Part shown: positions 1 through 6,247 of the stretch, in pieces
Layout of the letters: the number at the start of each line of letters is the position of its first letter
Numbering within the stretch: the stretch's first letter is position 1
Assembly (NCBI GenBank): GCA_947631655.1
Contig: CANRME010000044.1
Location: forward strand, 1-10,151
Direction: 5' to 3'
From: an uncultured Bacilli bacterium
Lineage (GTDB): Bacteria; Bacillota_I; Bacilli_A; RF39; UBA660
Length of the DNA stretch: 10,151 bases
Program-made: the position numbers and the translations under genes
The notes under the pieces: generated by a model
Seen by the model: only the letters and a program-made list of their open reading frames with translations
Database searches by the model: none
What the model was told of the DNA's origin: nothing

Positions 1-596
1 CTATTAGCAGCACCTTTTGCAGAAAATGCTTGATAATTTATTATCATAACTTGTATTGAATCATCAGAAGCAAAAGTATTTATATTAGCAATATTAGAAC
101 TATTAGAAGAATTATAAACAAAGAATCTAATTTTCTTGTGATATATTTCTTGGAAATGATCTTGAGTAATTTCAAATGACTTTTGTACACCTTCACGAAT
201 AGCAATACTAGGTACCATAACAATAAACTTACTCCATCCATAAGCATTATTTAATTCATACATAGTTTTAATATAAGTATATGTTTTACCAGTACCAGTT
301 TCCATTTCAATAGTAAAATCATTTAATCCCGCATCATCAGTGTAGTTTAAATCATTTGATCTTTGAACATTTCTTATATTATTTCTTCTTTCACTATCAG
401 TAAGTGTAATAGGATGATTACCAAAAGAAACTATTTCCACTTCTTCTGTTTTTTCTAACAAAGTTCCTTTATCAATTGTTTTTGCATATCTAATGAGTAA
501 ATCCTTATGGCTACCCTTCATTTGTCCTTCAAAACAATTAACAACAGACATTACAGCATCTTCTTGATATTGTTGTTGCTTGAATTTTAATTTCAT
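1..596 (-). CDS. res: Type III restriction enzyme Res subunit, N-terminal part (cut by window edge)
   Basis: This is the first 198 codons of the nuclease/translocase subunit of a type III restriction-modification system; the rest lies beyond base 1. No stop interrupts the frame. A Walker A motif METGTGKT sits at about residues 98-105, preceded by the polar insertion usual in Res proteins, and a typical helicase Ia-like stretch MVPSIAIREGV follows. Family knowledge: Res is an SF2 ATPase with a C-terminal PD-(D/E)XK nuclease, active only in complex with Mod. The ATG at 594-596 has an AGGAGG site seven bases upstream, and that site shares bases with the stop codon of the preceding mod gene, so the genes are very likely cotranscribed and translationally linked. 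Whether the helicase and nuclease parts are intact cannot be seen here. Confidence 0.9.
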   Translation of the reverse strand, partial: MKLKFKQQQYQEDAVMSVVNCFEGQMKGSHKDLLIRYAKTIDKGTLLEKTEEVEIVSFGNHPITLTDSERRNNIRNVQRSNDLNYTDDAGLNDFTIEMETGTGKTYTYIKTMYELNNAYGWSKFIVMVPSIAIREGVQKSFEITQDHFQEIYHKKIRFFVYNSSNSSNIANINTFASDDSIQVMIINYQAFSAKGAAN

Positions 597-602
597 TACT
601 AC

Positions 603-1080
603 ACCTCCTATAAAATACTAATTTCTGTTTCTGGTGATAATTTCTTAAATCTTTCTTCTAAGTTTATTTTATCATTATCATACTTAAATGAACTATCTTT
701 AAATACCACTTTTAATGGCTTACTTCTACTTATTTCATCTATAATATTTATATCTATTTCATCATCAAAACAAGCTACTAATGAACTATTATCAACATAA
801 TATACGTTGTTATTTAATATTTTCCTTTCTTCTATTTTTAAATCTAATGTTAAACCTAAATCAAGTATTACTTGTGTTAATAAATCTTCATGGGTTCTAT
901 CTTCTTTTATGTTAGATTCAAATAATTCTAATTGAGATTGTTTTAAATCATTTGGTTTATAATACACATCCTTCATATTTGAAGAATCTATTTTATATAC
1001 TCTAAATCCATAATCAATATTTGCATTTGTTTCTTCTTTTATTTTCTTTGCAGCTCTTCTAATTCTTTCTTCTCCTATTT
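603..1080 (-). repeat. Direct repeat, mod 3' ends (partner 2461-2938)
   Basis: The 3' part of this mod gene, its stop codon and the following ribosome binding site are repeated in the same direction 1858 bases away. The first 59 bases (603-661 against 2461-2519) are identical; the rest differs by scattered, often synonymous changes. Similarity stops near 1080. Such a repeat can support recombination between the two genes. Confidence 0.85.
604..609 (-). promoter_or_regulatory. Ribosome binding site of res, overlapping the mod stop codon
   Basis: An AGGAGG site seven bases before the res ATG. Its first two bases are the last two of the TAG stop of the second mod gene, so a terminating ribosome sits directly on the res initiation site; this decides the res start and points to coupled translation. 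Confidence 0.85.
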
Positions 1081-2455
1081 CACAAATATCTTTATACCCA
1101 TTTTTAAATGCTTCTGAAGTTTCTTCACATTGTTCAGGTAATTGAACCATTATAAATTTTCGATTCCCATTATCTTCTGCATTTAATTGCATTACTGCAT
1201 GTGCAGTTGTTGCACTTCCGCTAAAAAAATCCAATACAACAGATTTTTTATCAGTATATAAATCAAGCATTCTTTTTATATAGTCTACAGGTTTTGGATA
1301 ATCGAAAAGCGCTTTACCATCAAAAAGTTTTTTTAAATTTTGTGATGCAGATTGACTATGACCAACTTCCTCGTATTTCCAAATTGTCATAGGAGTAATT
1401 CTTTGCTTAACTTCTGATAAAAATCTTTTTATTGAAGGAACACTATTTCCATCCGATCCAAACCATATTCTATTATCCTTTACATACTGTTCAAAAACAT
1501 CTCTACTTAAACGCCAACTATAGCCACTTGGTGGTAAAACTTTTCTCCCACTAGGAGTGATAATTTCATATATATTATTCGGATTTGCTGGACCAACAGA
1601 TAAATCGCTTGACTTCCATTCACCTCTTGGATCGTTATCTAAGTTCTTATATCTATCGTTTACCTTATCATCTCTTTTCAACCCATTGCAAATTAATCTT
1701 TCAACTTTCTTTGCATAGCATAAAGCAAAATCATGAGATTCAGAGAAATGTTTCTTTAAATTTATTGGTGAATAAGCTCTCTCCCAAACAATAGATGTAA
1801 CGAAATTTGATTCTCCAAATATTTCATCGCAAACTCTTTTTAAATTGGCATATTCGTGATCGTCTATACTTACAAAAAATACTCCATCATCAGAAAGAAG
1901 ATTTCTTGCTAATTTTAACCTTGGATAGATCATTGATAACCAATCACTGTGAAATCTACCATTTGATTCATTATTAGATACTAATCTATTACCATTTTCA
2001 TCACTTTGACCTGATTCTAGCAATTCTTCTTCTTTATCTTTATTAAAATTATCATTATAAATAAAGTCATTACCAGTATTATATGGAGGATCGATATAAA
2101 TACACTTAATTTTATTTAGATAGGATTCTTGTAATATTTTTAATGCTTCTAAATTATCTCCTTCAATGTATATGTTTTGAGTATTATCAAAATCAACAGA
2201 TTTTTCTCTTATAGGTCTTAGAGTATTTTTTGATGGGATATTAGCAGTTAATATAGCTTCTTTCTTCCCTGGCCATGTTAATTGATACTTTTCTTTACCA
2301 TCATCGACTAGCTCATTTGTTAATTCCTGTTTTAGTAAATTAAAGTCTATGGCTTTGCCATTTTTAGATTCAACAATAACATTAGGGAACATTGAACTAA
2401 TTTTTTCTATATTTTCATCAATAATATTAGCCGTTTTCATATCTAACTTATTCAC
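608..2455 (-). CDS. mod: Type III DNA adenine methyltransferase Mod, copy 2 (adjacent to res)
   Basis: A 615-residue beta-class N6-adenine methyltransferase, the modification and target-recognition subunit of a type III system. Motif IV DPPYNTG is at residues 122-128 and the AdoMet motif DFFSGSA at 409-415; this order, with the target-recognition region between them at about 220-400, defines the beta class. Residues 54-139 match the neighbouring Mod at 85 of 86 positions and the last 156 residues at 145 of 156, but the recognition region is unrelated. The start is GTG (2453-2455), six bases from an AGGAGG site; an in-frame ATG at codon 6 lacks such a site. An out-of-frame ATG directly followed by TGA overlaps the GTG. 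The reading frame is intact, so the protein is probably active, with a recognition sequence different from its twin. Confidence 0.93.
   Translation of the reverse strand: MNKLDMKTANIIDENIEKISSMFPNVIVESKNGKAIDFNLLKQELTNELVDDGKEKYQLTWPGKKEAILTANIPSKNTLRPIREKSVDFDNTQNIYIEGDNLEALKILQESYLNKIKCIYIDPPYNTGNDFIYNDNFNKDKEEELLESGQSDENGNRLVSNNESNGRFHSDWLSMIYPRLKLARNLLSDDGVFFVSIDDHEYANLKRVCDEIFGESNFVTSIVWERAYSPINLKKHFSESHDFALCYAKKVERLICNGLKRDDKVNDRYKNLDNDPRGEWKSSDLSVGPANPNNIYEIITPSGRKVLPPSGYSWRLSRDVFEQYVKDNRIWFGSDGNSVPSIKRFLSEVKQRITPMTIWKYEEVGHSQSASQNLKKLFDGKALFDYPKPVDYIKRMLDLYTDKKSVVLDFFSGSATTAHAVMQLNAEDNGNRKFIMVQLPEQCEETSEAFKNGYKDICEIGEERIRRAAKKIKEETNANIDYGFRVYKIDSSNMKDVYYKPNDLKQSQLELFESNIKEDRTHEDLLTQVILDLGLTLDLKIEERKILNNNVYYVDNSSLVACFDDEIDINIIDEISRSKPLKVVFKDSSFKYDNDKINLEERFKKLSPETEISIL
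2043..2298 (-). repeat. Direct repeat, mod motif IV region (partner 3961-4216)
   Basis: This segment encodes the Mod residues around DPPY and is repeated 1918 bases away. It contains a 62-base identical run (2169-2230 against 4087-4148). Weaker similarity continues to both gene starts. The offset differs by 60 bases from that of the 3' repeat because the recognition regions differ by 20 codons. Confidence 0.85.
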
Positions 2456-2460
2456 ATCAA

Positions 2461-2938
2461 ACCTCCTATAAAATACTAATTTCTGTTTCTGGTGATAATT
2501 TCTTAAATCTTTCTTCTAAATTTATTTTGTCATTATCATATTTAAATGAACTATCTTTAAATACCACTTTTAATGGCTTACTTTTACTTAATTCATCTAC
2601 AATGTTTATATCAATTTCATCATCAAAACAAGCTACTAACGAATTATTATCAACATAATATATATTGTTATTTAATATTTTCTTTTCTTCTATTTTTAAA
2701 TCTAATGTTAATCCTAAATCAAGTATTACTTGTGTCAGTAAGTCCTCAGGTGTTCTATCTTCTTTTATATTAGATTCAAATAATTCTAATTGAGATTGTT
2801 TTAAATCATTTGGTTTATAATATACATCTTTCATATTTGAAGAATCCACTTTATACACTCTAAATCCATAATCAATATCTACATTGGTTTCTTTTTTTAT
2901 TTTCTTCGCAGCTCTTCTAATTCTTTCTTCTCCTATAT
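2461..2938 (-). repeat. Direct repeat, mod 3' ends (partner 603-1080)
   Basis: Second copy of the repeat that ends both mod genes. It includes the overlapping TAG stop and AGGAGG site, so the duplicated unit carries its own signal for translating the next gene. The match ends within the codons just upstream of the conserved IGEERIRRAAK segment. Confidence 0.85.
2462..2467 (-). promoter_or_regulatory. Ribosome binding site of second mod, overlapping the first mod stop codon
   Basis: An AGGAGG site six bases before a GTG start. It overlaps the TAG stop of the first mod in exactly the same way as at the mod-res junction, and it decides in favour of GTG over the ATG five codons further in. ATGTGA between site and gene gives an out-of-frame start-stop pair overlapping the GTG. 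Confidence 0.8.
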
Positions 2939-4373
2939 CTGTAATAAATCTAAATCCCATAGAATATGCTTCTTTTTTATCGTCAATTTTTTCTGGTAAT
3001 TGTATCATTATATATTTTGCTTTTGTACCATTTTCAGCATTATATTGTAATAAAGCATCAGCAGTTGAAGCGGATCCACTAAAAAAGTCCAAAACTATAT
3101 CATCACTATTTATTTTGCATATTCCCATTAAAAATTTTAATAATGCAGTAGGTTTGGCATAGTCAAATGGTATATTTAATTTATTTAATTCGTGTGAACT
3201 CAATTGATTTATATAATCTTCAATAAAACTATTTGGTTTTGCAGAAGATTTTTCTATTACATCTTTAAGATATGTTTTAGTAAATACGTTCCATTCTGCT
3301 GGTTTCCCATCTTGATTTAATAAATTTGATGATTTTACTTTTTTTATAACTATTTTATCTTTTTCTTCTTCGTATTTTTTTCTTGACCATCTCCATATTC
3401 CATCGCCTAACATAGGTCTTTCAGGAGGGAAAGTTTTTCCAGGAGGTATAACTTTACTTCCATCTGGACAGTCTATCCAAAATCTTTGCTCTGAATTTCT
3501 ATTTTGTAATGATGACATATATAATCTAACTAATTGATACTTTTCTCCCTTTCTTGGTCCATCTTCTTCAATTAAATTGTACGAATTATAATTTATTCCA
3601 CCAAGGAATCCCTCACCACCATCAATGTTTTTTGTGTATGTTAAAACATAGTCAAAATTAGGAGCCCAATAATCACCTTTATTATTACTTTTTTTTGTAA
3701 TTCTTCCCGCACAGCCTACAAAATTATTTTCTCCAAAAATTTCATTGCAAATTTTTTTTAAATTATCAACTTCATTATCATCAATACTAATAAATATAAT
3801 TCCATTATCTACTAATAAGTTTCTTGCTAATTTCAATCTAGAATACATCATTGAAATCCAATCAGAATGATATTTTCCATTTGCTTGATTATTACTAATT
3901 AATCGTGTCCCATCATCACTAATTTGACCAGATTTTATCAATTCATTTTCTTTTGTTTTATTAAAATTATCATTATAAATAAAATCATTACCTGTATTAT
4001 ATGGCGGATCGATATAAATACATTTAATTTTATTTAAATATGATTCTTGTAATATCTTTAATGCTTCTAAATTATCTCCTTCAATATATATGTTTTGAGT
4101 ATTATCAAAATCAACAGATTTTTCTCTTATAGGTCTTAGAGTATTTTTGGATGGAGTATTAGCAGTTAATATAGCTTCTTTCTTCCCAGGCCATGTTAAT
4201 TGATATTTTTCTTTTGTGCCTTCAACTATTTCGTTTGATAGTTCTTGTTTTAATAAATCAAAATCAATAGTTTTTCCATTTTCAGATTCCACTATTACAT
4301 TTGGAAATAATTCACCAATTTTAGTAATATTTTCGGCTGTAATATTAACTGTCTTCATATCTAATTTATTCAT
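2466..4373 (-). CDS. mod: Type III DNA adenine methyltransferase Mod, copy 1 (first in operon)
   Basis: A 635-residue beta-class adenine methyltransferase, first gene of the mod-mod-res operon. DPPYNTG is at residues 122-128 and DFFSGSA at 429-435, so both catalytic motifs are intact. It is 20 residues longer than its twin, and the difference lies in the central target-recognition region (about 220-420), which does not align with the other copy. The ATG at 4371-4373 has a weaker GGTGG-type ribosome site about eight bases upstream; a four-codon out-of-frame ORF (ATG TAT GAA TAA) overlaps the start. The stop codon at 2466-2468 lies inside the AGGAGG site of the next mod gene, so translation is probably coupled. 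In type III enzymes two Mod subunits join one Res, so mixed Mod dimers are possible (inference). Confidence 0.93.
   Translation of the reverse strand: MNKLDMKTVNITAENITKIGELFPNVIVESENGKTIDFDLLKQELSNEIVEGTKEKYQLTWPGKKEAILTANTPSKNTLRPIREKSVDFDNTQNIYIEGDNLEALKILQESYLNKIKCIYIDPPYNTGNDFIYNDNFNKTKENELIKSGQISDDGTRLISNNQANGKYHSDWISMMYSRLKLARNLLVDNGIIFISIDDNEVDNLKKICNEIFGENNFVGCAGRITKKSNNKGDYWAPNFDYVLTYTKNIDGGEGFLGGINYNSYNLIEEDGPRKGEKYQLVRLYMSSLQNRNSEQRFWIDCPDGSKVIPPGKTFPPERPMLGDGIWRWSRKKYEEEKDKIVIKKVKSSNLLNQDGKPAEWNVFTKTYLKDVIEKSSAKPNSFIEDYINQLSSHELNKLNIPFDYAKPTALLKFLMGICKINSDDIVLDFFSGSASTADALLQYNAENGTKAKYIMIQLPEKIDDKKEAYSMGFRFITDIGEERIRRAAKKIKKETNVDIDYGFRVYKVDSSNMKDVYYKPNDLKQSQLELFESNIKEDRTPEDLLTQVILDLGLTLDLKIEEKKILNNNIYYVDNNSLVACFDDEIDINIVDELSKSKPLKVVFKDSSFKYDNDKINLEERFKKLSPETEISIL
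3961..4216 (-). repeat. Direct repeat, mod motif IV region (partner 2043-2298)
   Basis: Partner copy in the first mod gene. With the 3' repeats, these segments bracket the unrelated target-recognition DNA, so crossing over in either pair would delete one gene copy or build a hybrid Mod. Confidence 0.85.
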
Positions 4374-4405
4374 ACATTAAACCACCATTCTAATCATCTA
4401 TACCA

Positions 4406-4431
4406 GTCCTATTTAATATTAAATCTTGGAC
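4406..4431. repeat. Inverted repeat in the leader of the mod-mod-res operon
   Basis: A perfect 14-base palindrome ATTTAATATTAAAT (4411-4424) is flanked by inverted GTCC (4406-4409) and GGAC (4428-4431), with slightly unequal spacers. It lies between the predicted transcription start and the first mod start. It could be an operator for a dimeric repressor or an RNA hairpin. No regulator gene for it is visible in the window, and palindromes made of A and T arise easily in such DNA. Confidence 0.45.
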
Positions 4432-4445
4432 CATAATACATATAC

Positions 4446-4454
4446 ATTATATCA
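4446..4454 (-). promoter_or_regulatory. Extended -10 promoter of the mod-mod-res operon
   Basis: TGATATAAT reads on the minus strand: a perfect TATAAT preceded by TG at the extended -10 position. No good -35 stands 16-18 bases upstream, as is common for extended -10 promoters. Transcription would start near 4439, about 65 bases before the first mod ATG, and the terminator of the preceding gene lies just upstream. Confidence 0.7.
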
Positions 4455-4486
4455 TAAAGAGATCCTATTAATCATCAATTTTACAC

Positions 4487-4515
4487 AAAAAAGACACTTT
4501 ATAAAAAGTATCTTT
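4487..4515 (-). terminator. Factor-independent terminator after the HipA-like gene
   Basis: On the minus strand AAAGATACTT pairs with AAGTGTCTTT (ten pairs, one G-U) around a short A/U loop and is followed by a run of U. The stem overlaps the gene's TAA stop. It separates the HipA-like gene from the restriction-modification operon. Confidence 0.75.
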
Positions 4516-5701
4516 ATTCTTCAATTAATCTCTTTAATTTATTAATTTGTCTATTTAATAAAATACATAATTTATTAATTCTAGTATCCGAATACCCAGT
4601 TAAATGTTGATATTTATGTAATAGTTCATCAAACCATTCTACTAAACCATCTAACTTAGATATATCTATTCTTTTTAAATCTCTAACTACTTTTATTATC
4701 TCATCAAAAGGTTTTACTTCATAGAAGAATCTTCCATTACCTGAAATATGTACTTCTTCATCATCAAAATACTCCATATTTAAACTTTGTCCATTATCAA
4801 ATATAGGTGCTACATCAAACCATTCTAAAGTATTAACATTTCTTATAATTCCAAAATTATTTAAGTGTCTATCCTCATTCATAATTAGAAAATCTAGAAT
4901 ATACATATTTTCTACTTTTTCCCTAGCATTTTCTATACCATTATCTTCTAACTTCTTAATATATTCTTCATAATCTTTTATACTATCATGTCTTTTCATA
5001 TCATTTATAACTTGATGACATGTTACAAATTCTGTATTCTTAGTTACAAAACAAGGACATTTAGATACCACCATATCTTTATAAGTATCTATAGTATACT
5101 CAACATGATCAAATCCTAATCTTTTACATATCTCACTAGCTAATACTTCATTAAATGGTTGTAAAGTTTCATTTTTATAACCACCCTTTAATAAATATCT
5201 TGTACCATTATCTATAATCCATGCTTTTTTAAGCATCCCATCAGTAGTATTATTAGGAGTCTTTAACGAACTTACCTTAGTTATTACTTTACTATTATCT
5301 GATAATGATGCTTCCATAAATTCTGCGTAATCAAAATCATTATCAAAGAAATTAATATCATCATAAGAAATATTACTACCTTCTGGTTTTAACCAATATT
5401 GATCAGATAAAGATAATCCAAAAGCTTTATCTAATAGTTCATAAGGTGCTGTTATATTAAGTCTATGCAATAATAAATCTAATTTATCACGCCATGAAGG
5501 AATACCTCTACCTTTAAACCATTCACTTAAATTAGTTCTAAAAGATGCATCATTAATATCTTTTTCAATATACAAACTTTTTAAAATATATGGTGCATAG
5601 TTAATATCTTTAACTTCATATATTTTAGTAAAAACACTTGTTGCTGAATCATATTCCGCTACTAATACTCCAGTATATTTATTCATTAAAGTACATTTCA
5701 T
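4514..5701 (-). CDS. HipA-like serine/threonine kinase domain protein, without HipB
   Basis: A 395-residue protein whose C-terminal half has the HipA/CtkA-type kinase signature: catalytic loop NEDRHLNNFG at about residues 275-284, a FDNG element at 301-304 corresponding to the metal-binding DFG, and YLLKGG around 169-174 as a candidate nucleotide-binding lysine region. The N-terminal ~150 residues are unlike classical HipA. Family knowledge: HipA kinases phosphorylate protein targets such as GltX and cause growth arrest; related Firmicute proteins are sometimes labelled excisionase without support. I chose the ATG at 5699-5701 because it has a GGTGG ribosome site seven bases upstream. The open frame continues upstream to a TTG at 5785, but that part is an out-of-frame reading of an amidase relic. 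No HTH antitoxin gene adjoins it. The target and biological role are unknown. Confidence 0.8.
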   Translation of the reverse strand: MKCTLMNKYTGVLVAEYDSATSVFTKIYEVKDINYAPYILKSLYIEKDINDASFRTNLSEWFKGRGIPSWRDKLDLLLHRLNITAPYELLDKAFGLSLSDQYWLKPEGSNISYDDINFFDNDFDYAEFMEASLSDNSKVITKVSSLKTPNNTTDGMLKKAWIIDNGTRYLLKGGYKNETLQPFNEVLASEICKRLGFDHVEYTIDTYKDMVVSKCPCFVTKNTEFVTCHQVINDMKRHDSIKDYEEYIKKLEDNGIENAREKVENMYILDFLIMNEDRHLNNFGIIRNVNTLEWFDVAPIFDNGQSLNMEYFDDEEVHISGNGRFFYEVKPFDEIIKVVRDLKRIDISKLDGLVEWFDELLHKYQHLTGYSDTRINKLCILLNRQINKLKRLIEE

Positions 5702-5723
5702 ACCGACACCACCACTTTTAATT

Positions 5724-5807
5724 TTACTGATGCCTAACCATAGAATGACTATCCCCAGGATCCTCACCACCATGACCAGGATCAATTACTATTTTATAAT
5801 TTATGTT
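5724..5807 (-). pseudogene. Relic of an N-acetylmuramoyl-L-alanine amidase (Amidase_3 N-terminus)
   Basis: This frame reads NINYKIVIDPGHGGEDPGD and then runs into TAA at 5724-5726. KIVIDPGHGG-DPG is the N-terminal signature of Amidase_3 peptidoglycan hydrolases, including phage endolysins and CwlC/LytC-type enzymes; its His and the nearby Glu/His positions are zinc ligands in the family. Only about 27 codons remain, and an ATG just before is followed directly by TGA (5808-5813). The segment is clearly richer in G+C than its surroundings. It looks like the leftover 5' end of a phage or host lysin gene, now forming the leader of the HipA-like gene. It is too short to work. Confidence 0.7.
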
Positions 5808-5860
5808 TCACATAATATAAAGCAAAAATACTTATTTATTTGGTAAAACTCTGCAAAACC

Positions 5861-5869
5861 ATTATATCA
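5861..5869 (-). promoter_or_regulatory. Extended -10 promoter upstream of the HipA-like gene
   Basis: TGATATAATG on the minus strand is the same extended -10 sequence as at the mod operon. No convincing -35 is present. Transcription would start near 5854, giving a leader of about 150 bases that runs through the amidase relic to the HipA-like ATG. It may originally have served the lysin gene. Confidence 0.6.
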
Positions 5870-5976
5870 AATTTCTAATACAAAGTCTTTAGCTTTTAGT
5901 AAAATAAAAATTTTAGTAATATCTTAACCAATTATATTTACTTATAAAATATGTTTATTTGCCTATTTAATGGAAA

Positions 5977-6201
5977 TTAAAACATTGATATACAAGAAAC
6001 AGTTGGTTTAACTTCAAGTTCTATAGTATCACGGAAATAACTAGTATCTCCTTCTTCATAAGCTCTTTTATTAGAATTATAATCGTGTAGTATAGTTTCA
6101 TTAATGTCTTTGTCATTTTCAGTATATAAGTCTGGATAATATTTTTTAAACTGCCTCATAACTTCTTCTCGATACTCCTCAAATGTGTATGGATATTTCA
6201 T
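5977..6201 (-). CDS. Small acidic protein of unknown function
   Basis: A 74-residue protein that I do not recognise. It is charged and predicted mostly helical, begins MKYPYTFEEYREEV, has no membrane segment or signal peptide, and ends in the hydrophobic VSCISMF. I chose the ATG at 6199-6201, with AAAGGAG about eleven bases upstream, over the ATG at 6240, which has no ribosome site; an out-of-frame ATG also follows the site directly. It starts about 50 bases after the acetyltransferase-Nudix gene and is probably the last gene of that row, as no terminator separates them. No terminator was found behind it either; the 3' region is simply AT-rich. Nothing in the sequence shows a role. Confidence 0.6.
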   Translation of the reverse strand: MKYPYTFEEYREEVMRQFKKYYPDLYTENDKDINETILHDYNSNKRAYEEGDTSYFRDTIELEVKPTVSCISMF

Positions 6202-6247
6202 TTTCTTTTCATCTCCTTTAATAACCCTATTAATATACATAATCTAA

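Noticed and set aside
1585..3162. Plus-strand open frames at 1585-1794, 2573-2773 and 2884-3162
   Set aside because: They lie opposite conserved mod coding sequence, resemble no known protein and have no supporting ribosome site.
3668..3762. Runs of eight T within the first mod gene, considered as phase-variation tracts
   Set aside because: Runs of seven or eight A/T are frequent throughout this AT-rich window, are in frame here, and no longer simple repeat like those of phase-variable mod genes is present.
5702..5785. 28 extra N-terminal codons of the HipA-like frame, looking like a membrane segment
   Set aside because: It starts at TTG without a ribosome site and is the wrong-frame reading of an amidase signature; the downstream ATG at 5701 has a good site.
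5894..5919. Direct repeat TTTTAGTAA, two copies 17 bases apart
   Set aside because: Short and AT-rich in a non-coding AT-rich stretch; expected by chance and not linked to a promoter feature.
5786..5976. Search for a HipB-like antitoxin or attachment site in the gap upstream of the HipA-like gene
   Set aside because: No HTH coding frame and no repeat suggestive of an attachment site; only a promoter and AT-rich DNA were found.
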